DNA from: Platycnemis pennipes
Lineage: Eukaryota; Arthropoda; Insecta; Odonata; Platycnemididae
Assembly (NCBI GenBank): GCA_933228895.1
Contig: OW121848.1
Coordinates: 136,542,615 to 136,606,614 of the forward strand
Length of the DNA stretch: 64,000 nucleotides
Direction of reading: 5' to 3'
Program-made: the position numbers and the translations under genes
Shown here: in pieces, positions 35,087 through 44,844 of the stretch
How positions within the stretch are numbered: position 1 is the stretch's first letter
How the letters are laid out: every line of letters begins with the position of its first letter
Notes under the pieces: generated by a model
Seen by the model: the letters and a program-made list of their open reading frames with translations, nothing else
Told to the model about the DNA's origin: nothing
Databases searched by the model: none

Positions 35087-35467
35087 TTAAGACACTGAAG
35101 GTGGAGAAGTAGGGTATTTTTTTCTGAAGAGCACCGTACTGAAGGAAAGCCACAAGACCAGAGAGATGAGTAAAATGAAGCTGATGACGAGGGTGAATCT
35201 GAGCCAGTAAAGTGCAGCGAAGTAAGGGCTCGCTTCCCTATGCATCACGTCGCCTCGAATGAATATGACCGCTTCGGGAGACGGTCCTGGACTTCGTTCA
35301 CTCGGTGATGGAGGTGAATTTCCTGGCCGTAAAATTTTTATAAATATTTAACTCTCTTTCCAGTCATCGATTACTCGCCCTTAAAAGCTGGAATGCTTTT
35401 ACCCCTGACCCCACTCACCATCGTCCTCGTTCGCTGACCTGTTCCCCTTCATACAAGAGCAAGTCAT
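35087..35467 (-). CDS. Minigene B: putative tail-anchored microprotein, paralogue of A
   Basis: Exon 1 (35467-35419) encodes MTCSCMKGNRSANEDD and ends in phase 1 at an excellent donor, GATG|GTGAGTGG. The 96-bp intron ends ACGGCCAG, a modest acceptor with a poor pyrimidine tract. Exon 2 (35322-35087) encodes a serine/proline-rich stretch (NSPPSPSERSPGPSPEA), then AVIFIRGDVMHREASP, a hydrophobic helix (LRFTLVISFILLISLVLWLS) and the tail RKKYPTSPPSVS. Total 94 residues. It matches minigene A in intron phase, exon layout, and a V-I pair 22-23 residues before a (V/L)RF that opens the membrane segment; the helix of both contains LISL. The basic RKK after the helix and absence of a signal peptide fit a tail-anchored protein. 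The function is unknown, and both genes could be young lineage-specific ORFs. Confidence 0.5.
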
Positions 35468-35767
35468 TGTGATAAACCAAAAATTTTGACCTTAATTTCG
35501 CTTCCTTGACGACCGATGCCATTGTTGAGTCACGCTAAATAGTCGAGGCCAATTCGAACACCCTGTTTTGCGATGGTGAATGATTTCTATGCCCTAATTT
35601 TCACCTCCTATATAAACTGCTTGTTAGAATGCGTGATGCCTAAGGTATACCTACCGAATTTGGTAAATGTGAGCTTAAGGGTCACCAACTTCGAATATTT
35701 ATCCTGCGAAAACGGTGTTCATTGGCGCTTTCATTCCAACTTTATCTTTCTTTAAACCGTAGACACT
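35468..35767. other. 5' flank of minigene B
   Basis: Mixed composition; a 60-codon plus frame (35573-35755) has no domain. No clear promoter motif is seen. Confidence 0.25.
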
Positions 35768-36026
35768 AATTGCAAGAGTGAATAATTGATTTTTGTCGAG
35801 TATTTTGACTGTATTTTAGGAGAGTTTACAATGCATTGGCGTAAATTTTGGCTGATTTTAATTTTGTATACGTCTCTGTGTTGAGTTCAGAGTATATTTT
35901 TATTATAAAACAACTTTGAATAGCATATCAACTACTGTTACTGTCCATACTATTATAGCATTGGTAGAAATGACTAAATCTTTATACTCTCCGCAAACTA
36001 AAGTTTAGCACGTGCTGCGGCCATAT

Positions 36027-36245
36027 CCTTAAGGTTTTTTTTACAAGGTACATTTTTTGTACAATTTCTTGTGCAAGCGCTTGTGTGAGGAAACTTGTAC
36101 CGTATAAAGCGGCAAACAGTGTAAACGCTTGTGCGAATGCCTGAATGGAAAATAGAACCTGTTCTAATTCCATTCATAGAAACATAATTTCGTTCAGTTT
36201 CATGCATTCGTTTGTACAAAAAATCGCACCGTGTAAAACGGCCTT
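36027..36245. mobile_element. ~215-bp MITE, GGCCGTTTTACA-type TIRs
   Basis: The element lies between CCTTAAGG...TTTTACAAGGTAC and ACCGTGTAAAACGGCCTTTAA. The better-preserved end in the right arm is GTACCTTGTAAAACGGCCTTAA (near 36978-37000), giving TIRs of about 16 bp flanked by TTAA or TTA/TAA. This would fit a piggyBac- or Harbinger-type target. Internal repeats of GCTTGTG/CAAACG are also present. Confidence 0.55.
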
Positions 36246-36249
36246 TAAA

Positions 36250-36579
36250 AGGCATTTCTATTATTTCGTTGTCGTGTATGTATGTACTATCACTGTCAAA
36301 CTGAAAAAGTATTTCATGCCCGTGACTGGCAAATGAGAATTGAATTAGAATTTTTGCGAGTATCACAGAATATTGTCCCTGTTTAATCGCTTTGGCCACA
36401 GAGTCCGGAGAGTTGTTATCATATCGCATTAATATCTCACAGACGTGTGCTTCGATCGCGACATTCTCGCCAAAACTAGACGTAAGTGAGGCAAACATTT
36501 CATGGGCCAGGAAGCCGTAGAGAAATGACCAAAGAAGACGCGGCTGTCGTTGGGTCAGCAAAAAAGGAAAAGAAATCAA
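36250..36579 (-). CDS. Unrecognised ORF part in duplication spacer
   Basis: A minus frame starting at 36579 runs 193 codons to 35998, but the last ~75 codons are MITE sequence. The upstream ~110 codons (beginning MISFPFLLTQRQPRLLW) have normal amino-acid composition and lie in the spacer of the inverted duplication. I recognise no domain. They could be transposase-derived, host-derived or chance. A plus frame overlaps it (36486-36683). Confidence 0.2.
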
Positions 36580-36802
36580 AGTTCTGCCATTCAGGGGCGC
36601 ACTCGATGGCTTCAGCTGGCTTTTGCCGGGAAGGGAAGGAGGTGATATTTCGTTTCAGCCGGGAGAAGAGAGAGGACACTTGACTCCGTCAGACTCTCTC
36701 GAGAGTCGGGACTTGAGCTGCGTCAATCTATTCCCCTAGTCCAGGGGTCGGACTCTCTATCTCGTATCACCGCGGCTGAGCCTCCATCGGTGGTGTGATA
36801 TC

Positions 36803-37000
36803 ACACGTTTTACACGGTGCGATTTTTTGTACAAACGATTGTATGAAACTGAACGAAATTGTGTTTCTCCGAATGGAATTAGAACAGGTTCTATTTTCCA
36901 TTCAGGCATTCGCACAAGCATTCACACAGCTTTACTCGGTACAAGTTTCCTCACACAAGCGTTTGCACAAAAAATGTACCTTGTAAAACGGCCTTAAGTA
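36803..37000. mobile_element. Second MITE copy, right arm
   Basis: Reverse-complement copy of the MITE at 36027-36245. Its inner end starts ACACGTTTTACACGGTGC, lacking the outermost GGCC, so the homology of the two arms stops almost exactly at the MITE end. Confidence 0.55.
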
Positions 37001-37262
37001 TATTGGCACCAGCACGTGCTCAAAATTATTTTTCCGAGAGCAGAAAGATCTAGTCATTTCTACCAATGCTATAAAAGCATGGACAGTTATTGAAGTTGAT
37101 ATGCTATTCAAAGTTGTTTTATAATAAAAATGTACTCTGAACTCAACACAGAGACGTATACAAAATTAAAATCAGCCAAAATTTACGCTAATGCATTGTA
37201 AACTCTCATAAAATAAAATCAAAACACTCGATAAAAATAAATTATTCACTCTTGCAATTACT

Positions 37263-39589
37263 CTTCCTATTCTAATACGCAAGGCGGTGATGCTCATCAC
37301 ATAACACAAGGTGACACGGATATCACAGCCTCAATGGCCGACCATATCTCATATCCCCTGTAATAATTGCGGTTCCCACTTTTTGTTAATGAGAAACACA
37401 CATCGTGAGTCTCTCAATTAATTAACATGGTTCCTTTGAGATATTTACAAAGGCAACGATGGAGCGTGAATATAATTGTAATCATGTAGTTTACGCTATT
37501 CAGACCTTTTTCATTTGCTCCGAAGAATTTTGATTGCTAAGTGACAATAGAGAACATTTATTTTATCAACACGTGTTTTTTGTCTTGAGTTTATACATTT
37601 ACTGTAATTTTATGATTATACTTTACTCTCGATAGGCCGTTTTGGGAATATCTAATTTGTGTATTATACATGTATTAGTATCTTATACGCAAATTAAACA
37701 CTTGTAGCAATCGTGAAAACGTTCTATTATCTTTGGATACCAGGCTCATATTTCACTTGGCGCATGTGATTCCCTGTGAAGGCTGATCTCAGCGAATCAC
37801 ACAGACAATGATTTTACTCTAACGCGCACATTTTCATACCACTCATGATCACCGGTGAAGAAACTTCACCACCCAGCTATGAAATGTTAAACGATAAGGG
37901 TGGGTGTAGTTTTTCGGTGATGGACAACACCCAAATTACAGAGCATGACCCATTGGCCATGAGGCCATTAATGGGTGCAGGTCCTCGCAATGAGAGCTTA
38001 GTCCTTATTTCCGTGTATCCATATATCAATACATACAATATCTGTCAATAGTTTTGAATAGCCGCCAATAAGAACAATATCACATACAAAAGTTTATCCA
38101 TTGGTAGGCTAGGTGGTTGCCTGTCGATATAAAGGCTCTCAACTAAACCAACTAAACGTACGTTCATACGTCCTTGATTTGATTTTAAAATATTTTCCAA
38201 TTTTCATAATTTAATCAAAATATAGCTACCGATTCCCTTTAACTATGATAGTTAGTAATTTTTGGTGTCATGGTCCAGATACTCTCCCTCCCATATTTCT
38301 TCTTGTGAAAGAACCTCAACCCGCGAGAACAAGACGAGAGAGGATGGAGTCGAGATCAAGGGAGATGAGGAGGGAGTAAAAAGCTAGCATCCCCCTTCAC
38401 TCGACCCGACTCAGCTCCTTTGCGCCCCCTCGGTCCCTTTCAATCGCATCTCTCTCTTCACTCTTGGTGCGCCAGATCCTCAGAGGGAGTGAAAGAGAGA
38501 GAGAGAGAAAAGAGCAGCAAGGAAAAAGTCTAATCATTCGACTCTCCTCTCACACGCTTTCTCACGCAAAGCCAACGTGCCTGTTACCGCTTAAAAAATG
38601 TGTTACTTGAGATGTGAGTCTGGAAGAGGATGGCGGACATAAAACGCTCAGAGAGGAGGACGAAAGAAGAAGTGCTTGAAAATGATTAACGGGAAGGAAG
38701 TTTCTGCATGGGGCTATGGAGGCAGATGAAGAAAAAATATCATTTGCAAAGATATAGAGATATTAAAAGATTTTGTTTGTACATACTAGTGTTGGATGTA
38801 ATGAATATTTATACGTAAAACAAAAAAAACTATGCGGAGTTGTACTTTTTCCATAATGTGGAAGAAGAATATACGGCCGAAGAAGAACGAAGTCTGTTGA
38901 AAGACAATTTTTATGTGTAGCAGTGCATACATTCAAGGACACTTCCGCAAAAAATAAAATGATGCATCGCTTTTTAATTAAAATATAACAGTAAATAGTT
39001 TTTTTTTCATTTACGCTCAAAATGACAGCATGGCGGGAATAGTCGTATAATGAATGGCCTCTGATTTCCTCTGTCAAAAATTCAATCATAGCATGAGTGA
39101 ATTTTTCACGGATCCTCATCCTGGATAGGCTCTCCATCTCGACTGAGTCTGACCCAGATGAAGATCCAAGAAGAATTCCCTTAAAAGATGCGCAGGAAAT
39201 CACCACAACTTTCTTCAAGTACGTAATATATATGCCAGCGAGCGTTTACATTAGCCCCGTCGCTTAACGTACCTAACGTGAATAGAATACAAACTTAATA
39301 GAGAGGCGGATGACTGAGAGAATCCTGTGCAGTTTTTCCTCAAAGATAGTTACGAGTTAGACGATGCTAGCTTTTGGGAACGGTGCAAGCCATCTGCAAG
39401 CAACTCTTTTATGGATAAAGAGGTCTGGAGCTATTCTTCCTCCAACAGTCGATTTCTCTCCATTTAATTCTCAGCTCAAATATTCTTCATAGAAGTTTAG
39501 CGTACGGGTTTGTAATTTACACCTTGCAGGCGTAGTTAAGTTTCACTTGCATCAACGAGCTACGCTGTAGTTTCACTCGTACGTACCTG
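37263..39589. other. Non-coding stretch
   Basis: AT-rich, with a GC-richer pocket at 38290-38540 holding a GAGAG run (38482-38515). The minus frame 38763-39218 (151 codons) has no domain. The plus frame 37845-38051 contains a PPSY motif (SPPSYEML) but no start-context or splice support. Confidence 0.35.
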
Positions 39590-39980
39590 CCCTCACCCCT
39601 CCTCCCCCTCTTTAGGCAGCCCCTCTTAAACTCCCATAATTCCCCCACTTTCAAAAACACCCAGCCCTCCTCCTCCTCCGTGCAATGTGGGCCGGCCCCC
39701 GCTTAACATCCTCAGGGGGCCCACACACACACACACGTACAGCATCGCAACCGCCGCCGCCGCCACCGAGGCAGTCTGTTTATTTTCTCTGGCGAGGATT
39801 TGGACGGGCGACGGGGGAGGAAGAGGGAGGAGGAGGGCCTTGGCGCCCCTCCACCCCCTACTGGCACCGGTACGGGAGGACGGGAGGGACTGACATGAGA
39901 CCACGGGAGGGAGGTTGGAGGGGGGGGGGGCATGGGGAGGGGGGGGGGGCATGGGGAGGGGGGGGGGGGGGAGAGAAGTG
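39590..39980. repeat. GC-rich patch with CA run and poly-G tracts
   Basis: A short (CA)n run at 39721-39737, CCGCCGCCGCC at 39752-39765, and a GGGGGGGGGGCATGGGGAGG unit repeated in 39919-39972. The many overlapping proline/glycine frames are artefacts. The poly-G tract is a strong quadruplex candidate and a sequencing-error hotspot. Confidence 0.7.
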
Positions 39981-40562
39981 CGCAGGGCTATCCGGAATGG
40001 ATTGTAATGGTGCAGGAAATGTTAAGGCATTGGCCAAATTAAAATCCCGAAAGTGATATTTGAGGACTTGCAATAGTATGATTGAACTCCCACCACTGCA
40101 TCATTCACATAGGGAAATCAGAATTGGTGTTGCAGATGTTGATGTATTAATTACAATGTTTTATTTTTTAAGTGAACCTGCTTTAACACAACTAATTCAT
40201 GTTAGATCGAAGGTTTCCGCGGCGTTTGTTAAATGCTCTCTGTTCGGTTCCGGGTTTCCTTCCGCGTTAGTTGGCTTGATGACAACTGTTTCGCTGACTA
40301 TCCTGTCAGCAACTGTTGTCATCAAGTCAACTAACTATCCAGCCATTTATAGAAATGACCACCTACTCAAACACTATTACATTACATTGAATAAATTAAA
40401 ACTTAATGTAATTTATAGTTAACATTGTACGTGTCTCGTAACTGAAAGTTGAATATTTTCTCGAGGTGGTAGCATTGTGATTCTTTCATGTTCTCAGCGT
40501 ACAATAGCTGCATTGCTTTTTAGCATCCCTGCAAGGCAATAAAAGTGAACCAGTTCTTTCGG
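39981..40562. other. AT-rich stretch with imperfect hairpin
   Basis: Holds an imperfect inverted repeat (40266-40298 with 40305-40335; TTGATGACAAC shared) and a 120-codon plus frame (40060-40422) that spans it and shows no domain. Confidence 0.4.
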
Positions 40563-40645
40563 ATTGATAGTGCACACCTGGTGATGGTTCACCCCCTGCC
40601 ACACATTGCGGTGGCTAGCGAAGTATTATGCAGCTGTAGATGAAA
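40563..40645 (+). mobile_element. LINE 3' tail fragment
   Basis: CACCCCCTGCCACACATTG, GGTGGCTAGCGAAGTATT, then GCAGCTGTAGATG. It matches the terminus of the TCTACA-tailed LINE family in a diverged sub-form that is shared with 53517-53580. Confidence 0.6.
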
Positions 40646-40723
40646 TGTGTGATGCTGACTAGGAGTACGTAAAGTGAATTTCTCGGATATACGTTTATCG
40701 CTTACTCCCCAGTTCTTCAGATG

Positions 40724-41017
40724 TCAAACACTTGGTTCATCAGCGATGATAATATTGTACGAGATATGATTACAATTAACTATGCTGAAGGAGAAAAGGA
40801 AGAGGTAGAAAATTATCAGAGTAGAGACGACGAGAAGAGAGGTAGAGAAGCGAAAGAAATCCTTAAAAAGACACTTCCAAGGTGGTCCAGGCATTTCATT
40901 CTCTCGAAGGCTGCGCGAAAATGAAGAAAATACATATAAGAAGGCCGATAGGGGCACCGAGCAACTTGCCAGAAAACTCTTGTCGAACACGGCTTGAATA
41001 AATGAACAACCGTGCAT
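40724..41017 (-). CDS. Candidate hydrophobic ORF, possible third minigene
   Basis: A 97-codon minus frame ends in a stop after a hydrophobic segment opening FFRF (FRFSTSLLVVSTLIIFYLF) and a short tail (ISYNIIIADEPSV). An acceptor-like pyrimidine tract ending TTCGCGCAG lies inside the frame upstream of NEMPGPPW. Layout resembles minigenes A and B, but the V-I motif is missing, the obvious acceptor has a different phase, and no convincing exon 1 donor is found. The hydrophobic part is antisense to purine-rich DNA, which alone can produce this. Confidence 0.2.
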   Translation of the reverse strand: MHGCSFIQAVFDKSFLASCSVPLSAFLYVFSSFSRSLRENEMPGPPWKCLFKDFFRFSTSLLVVSTLIIFYLFLFSFSIVNCNHISYNIIIADEPSV

Positions 41018-41039
41018 AAGATACGGGCCGATATGAAAT

Positions 41040-41460
41040 TTTTCTCCCGAGACTGCTAACGGGAGAAGGAAGGAGAGTGCAATCGGGGTGAAACGAGGTT
41101 ATTGGAAAGAAAGGGAGAAATATGAAGGAGGGGTGGTTGGTACTGAAGGAGTATGTGAGTTGGGGTATGGGGGTGTAAGCGACGGGGGTGGGGGAGGGGG
41201 GTTGGTGGGCGAGGGAAGGATGTATGGGCAGCAGTGTGTGGTATTCCCCCAGGGGAGGAGAAGTAGGGGGCGCCAACCCCCGAGCCCCTAAATCCACTCC
41301 CAGCCCGCACCAGACTCCCTCCCTCTTGCTCTCCCATACACTGCCCTGGTGCGTGCGTGTGTGGATGCCGTGTGATGCTCCAGGGAATACACCCTGGAGA
41401 GGAAGCACGCGCTAAGCATTCTGGGTCTCCGCTCCTCACACTACCGCGCCACATCTTCTG
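41040..41460. other. GC-rich G/C-skewed patch
   Basis: GGGGGT-rich top strand to 41260, then CCCTCCC. Overlapping frames are low complexity. No gene is supported. Confidence 0.4.
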
Positions 41461-41877
41461 AATTCCCGCTGCACCACCCCATCCCCCTTCTCTTTACATG
41501 TCACCCTCTCGCTAACTCCTCAATCACTTCACTCTCCTCATCTAACCATCGTTCCCTCCTAGCTTCCTTATTTAATCACAGGCAAGCAGAGGCTGAGATT
41601 TGTGGAATCATTTAACGGCTAATGAAGTCATTATAAACATTTAGTAGACAAAGGTGGTGCATGAGTTCTGCTCTCCTAACCCCCCTATCGCGCGTCCTAG
41701 TTTTCAATCATCTATATAGCTGTATACATGAATGAAACTAAAATTTTTGACTTCATATGATATCCATTGGAGAGACTATTATATCAACATGAAGACTCTA
41801 GCCGATAGAAGAATCGAGTATAGAGCAGCACCAAACCAATCTTACGATTAACGACCAGCAATGATGTTATATGTTGA
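41461..41877. other. Non-coding spacer
   Basis: AT-rich; nothing recognised. Confidence 0.3.
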
Positions 41878-41985
41878 CTACTGACCGAAGGTCCCAGGTT
41901 CAAATCCGGGAGATGCCTCTTGAAACTTCCAGCAGAAGATAAATTTCATCGGATGTCCTGACTGGTAAACTTCAGGCGCCACGCG
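41878..41985 (+). mobile_element. tRNA-like SINE fragment
   Basis: TACTGACCGAAGGTCCC then GGTTCAAATCCGGGAG (box B) then CATCGGATGTCC. It shares these parts with 21772-21885. Confidence 0.4.
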
Positions 41986-42145
41986 CTTAGTATGAAATTG
42001 GCAACAAACCCCAGTAAAATAATTTCACACGTCTTTAGCTTAATACTTGAGGTCTTACACCCTCACAATTGAAGTCTACGTTCGAATCTGAACAACACAA
42101 CGTGGTTAGCAATGCTGTGCATCCGGGGTTTAATCAATGTTTTTG

Positions 42146-42315
42146 TGATGAATAAGAACAAAGGAAAACTTTGTAATTCAACAAATAAAAAGAGCCTTTA
42201 ATGAGACCTAGGCATCATCATGCCCTGATGATGAAGCACCGCTGTGAAACCTAGGTCGCATTAATGTCTCTTTTAATTTCGGAATTAAAAAGTTTTTCTT
42301 TGTTCTTATTCATCA
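42146..42315. mobile_element. Inverted Penelope-like pair with intact hammerhead core
   Basis: Arms 42146-42222 and 42223-42315 share GATGAATAAGAACAAAG, AAAAAC/GTTTTT and ATTAATGTCTC/GAGACC sequences in opposite directions. The plus-strand arm has a perfect core CTGATGA (42225-42231), a T, a hairpin AGC-ACC-GCT, GAAA (42246-42249), palindrome ACCTAGGT (42249-42256) and C at 42257. A short stem I forms from ATGC before the core and GCAT after the cleavage site, with one bulged C. Confidence 0.65.
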
Positions 42316-44180
42316 TGGATAATTCTACCAAGTCACGCCTGAAACTATTAGTTAATGTTTTAATGACTTTAAAGCGCAAATAAGAAGACAGAAAATCTAT
42401 TCTATAAAAGGAAATTAAATACAGTTTCCCAGCGAGAGATCATATTCCTTTTAGCAGTGTAATTCTTAAAATATTTAGTCAATATTCCCCCTCCCCCTCT
42501 CTAGTCCTTCGAAAGAATATCTTAGGTTCAATCTGGGGCAAAGGAACAGTAACAGCTCACAATTTTGACACAATATGTCCGTGATTGTATATATATAACC
42601 TGACTTCCAATGATGGAAAAATACTTTCGAGAGCGTCCAGTCTCCCGAGAGATGAGTCCTTCGGTCATCGTCAATCTTGAGATTTCGTGGGCGGGAGAGA
42701 GTGGTAGCGAAACAGGGAGACGTGCCTCTCCTCTCCCTCTCCCTCCAACACCGCCCCCTCGTTCCAAAAGATCACATGGGAAAGGAACGATCTGGATGCA
42801 CACCAACCCCACTGGTACTCTCTCTCTCCGTCAGGGCAGCGTCACATTCTCGACCCCTTCTCACTCAGCCTTCAATCAACGCGCTTTCCAACCCGATCAG
42901 ACGCCGGTCGAGCAGCAGGGATGATCTGCTCACGGAGTGATGCAAGCGATGCATGTCGGGAAAGAGCGCCAATGTGCTCGCTCTGTCCTCGTGAGTGTGC
43001 CTCCTTGTCTTGCTCGTACTCGTCGTTCGACATTCCGGCCGTGAATTAACTTCGCTGTGCTCACGATGCGTGAGAATCTCAACATGCGCTCCGCCCGGTT
43101 CTTTTATTATTTTTAAACACTTCCTCCTGCATGAGTCCCAGATTTACAGATGGCCACAATTTCCAATGACGACATTCCCTAATGGAAACCCCTCTTTCCA
43201 ACCAGAAAGCGCAAACATTTTCTGGCGGGCAAGGTTCTTATTTAGCGAGGACTATGTATATAAGTATACATGCATACCTAAGTGATATACCTGGTGAGAT
43301 TGGCTTAGATGGATATTTAACTCTCACACTAACACCTGTGTTTCCATTATTCATTAAACTATCTTTCATATGATATGGACGGAAAATTACTTAGCTGGTT
43401 GAGGTAAGAAAAGATTTAAGATCAAGACCCGAAACTCATTGCACGGATCTCCCTCTTTATTTTTCGACCAATGAAGGATTATCGCTGGAAAGTTTCCTGA
43501 TTGCAATTAAAATGGTAAATAAACTACAGTTCTGGCGACAAAACTGGTAAAGTTAAATCACGAATGATCCATGGAATGACTGTTCGAATTGTCGAAATCG
43601 TACGTCCATTTCATGCTGAGTAATCCCTCACAGGGGTAGAAATCATTTAGCTGATCGAAAAAACCATGTGATGGCAAAGAAGGAAAAAAATAATGCCTTC
43701 AGGAGGGAGGATAATAATGGCCATTCCCATTTTTTTTGGAATTTGGATTTTGAATATTTTTCGAGGCTATTTATTACGTATCTACACAGTCTATTTCTGT
43801 TTAATATTCAGTAGGCGAATTATTATTTCATGGCTATGAGTCGTAGAATGAAAATTAACTCCTCGAAAGCTTAACTTTTATTTAAAAATTATAAGCATGG
43901 AGGAAGGTGGGTAGGTCCGGCCTACCTCGCTGTATCGGCTTCAAGAAAAACCATGAAGAAGCTGTTCCAGTCGTAGTTCGACTATTTACTTTATTTTCAC
44001 ATCTTATGAGAGCGAGACAAGTCCGAAAATTTGAGCTTTTCTCGATAAAATGAGACCAAGGAGCACGGTAAACAATTACACGACATTTGGAGTCGTATAA
44101 AACACGTACCAAGACTTCTCAGGCTAATCTTTTCTGCCTGATATCGAAAACATGAAATTTCGCTAAGGAGTGAGTTTAAA
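42316..44180. other. Non-coding stretch
   Basis: AT-rich except a GC-richer pocket at 42610-42990. Short overlapping frames there have no domain features. Nothing is recognised from 43000 to 44180. Confidence 0.35.
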
Positions 44181-44840
44181 AAAAAATCAATCCTAACCCA
44201 CGGCAAGGGGTGAACACTGCCCCTGGCGACAGACGGAGGAATAAATACCCGAGCATCATCTCTGAGCTTGGATTACCAGCAAACCCCTGCCCCTTGTGGG
44301 TCGCCTGCGTTTTTAAGCTGCAGGATGCACAGTGCCCATCCCCCTTCCATGCACCCAACCCACACACGAACACGCACCCGGCGCCCTCTCGTCCCAACAG
44401 GCTCGCATCTCCTCCCCACACCACGACCGCCCAGTCGCCGCGAGTGTTTATTTGGAAATTGGAGGACTCCAGTCAATCAAGATCATCTCTCTCTCTCTAG
44501 CCTTTGCACCCAAGGGTTTTCTGGGGGCGCGCTCGGAGTGGGGGAGGCTAAGAGGTGGGGGAAGAGGGGTCAAAGAGCTGGGCTTTGGGGAGGGAAGAAG
44601 TATGGGGAAGACCTACGAGGATTAACATGGGTGCTGCTGGGATGTGGGGGATTTTTGTTTTCCTCGTCAAGGAGTCGGGAGGGTTTCGGTGGAAGTATGG
44701 GTGGTGATATAACGCGTGGGAGGCTTTGGGATACACTCCCGAGTAAACCCTGCTGTCCGTTGCAGGGGGCGGGGGAGGTAACGAGGGGGGGGGTGGGCCA
44801 CAAAAACGGCGGAGGGGCGAGGGAAACGTTTTGGAAAACA
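44181..44840. other. GC-rich patch, CT run and G-rich tail
   Basis: CCCACACACGAACACGC-type DNA, a CT run at 44481-44501, then GGGGGAGG-rich sequence. Up to eight overlapping frames of low complexity. The 193-codon plus frame is not credible as a gene. Confidence 0.4.
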
Positions 44841-44844
44841 ATAG

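Larger units (their letters stand above)
35768..37262. mobile_element. Large inverted duplication with ~460-bp arms
   Basis: The left arm (about 35768-36235) and right arm (about 36803-37262) are reverse complements at high identity. They run from TAATTGCAAGAGTGAATAA through GAGTTCAGAGTA and AGTCATTTCTACCAATGC into a MITE with GTAAAACGG ends. The spacer is about 570 bp. The duplicated MELEQVLFSIQAFAQAF frames on both strands are just the two arms. It could be a foldback transposon or a local inverted duplication of host DNA plus MITE. Confidence 0.7.

Noticed and set aside
37845..38051. Plus ORF with PPSY motif
   Set aside because: A single short motif, no splice sites of quality, no neighbouring exon; chance is likely.
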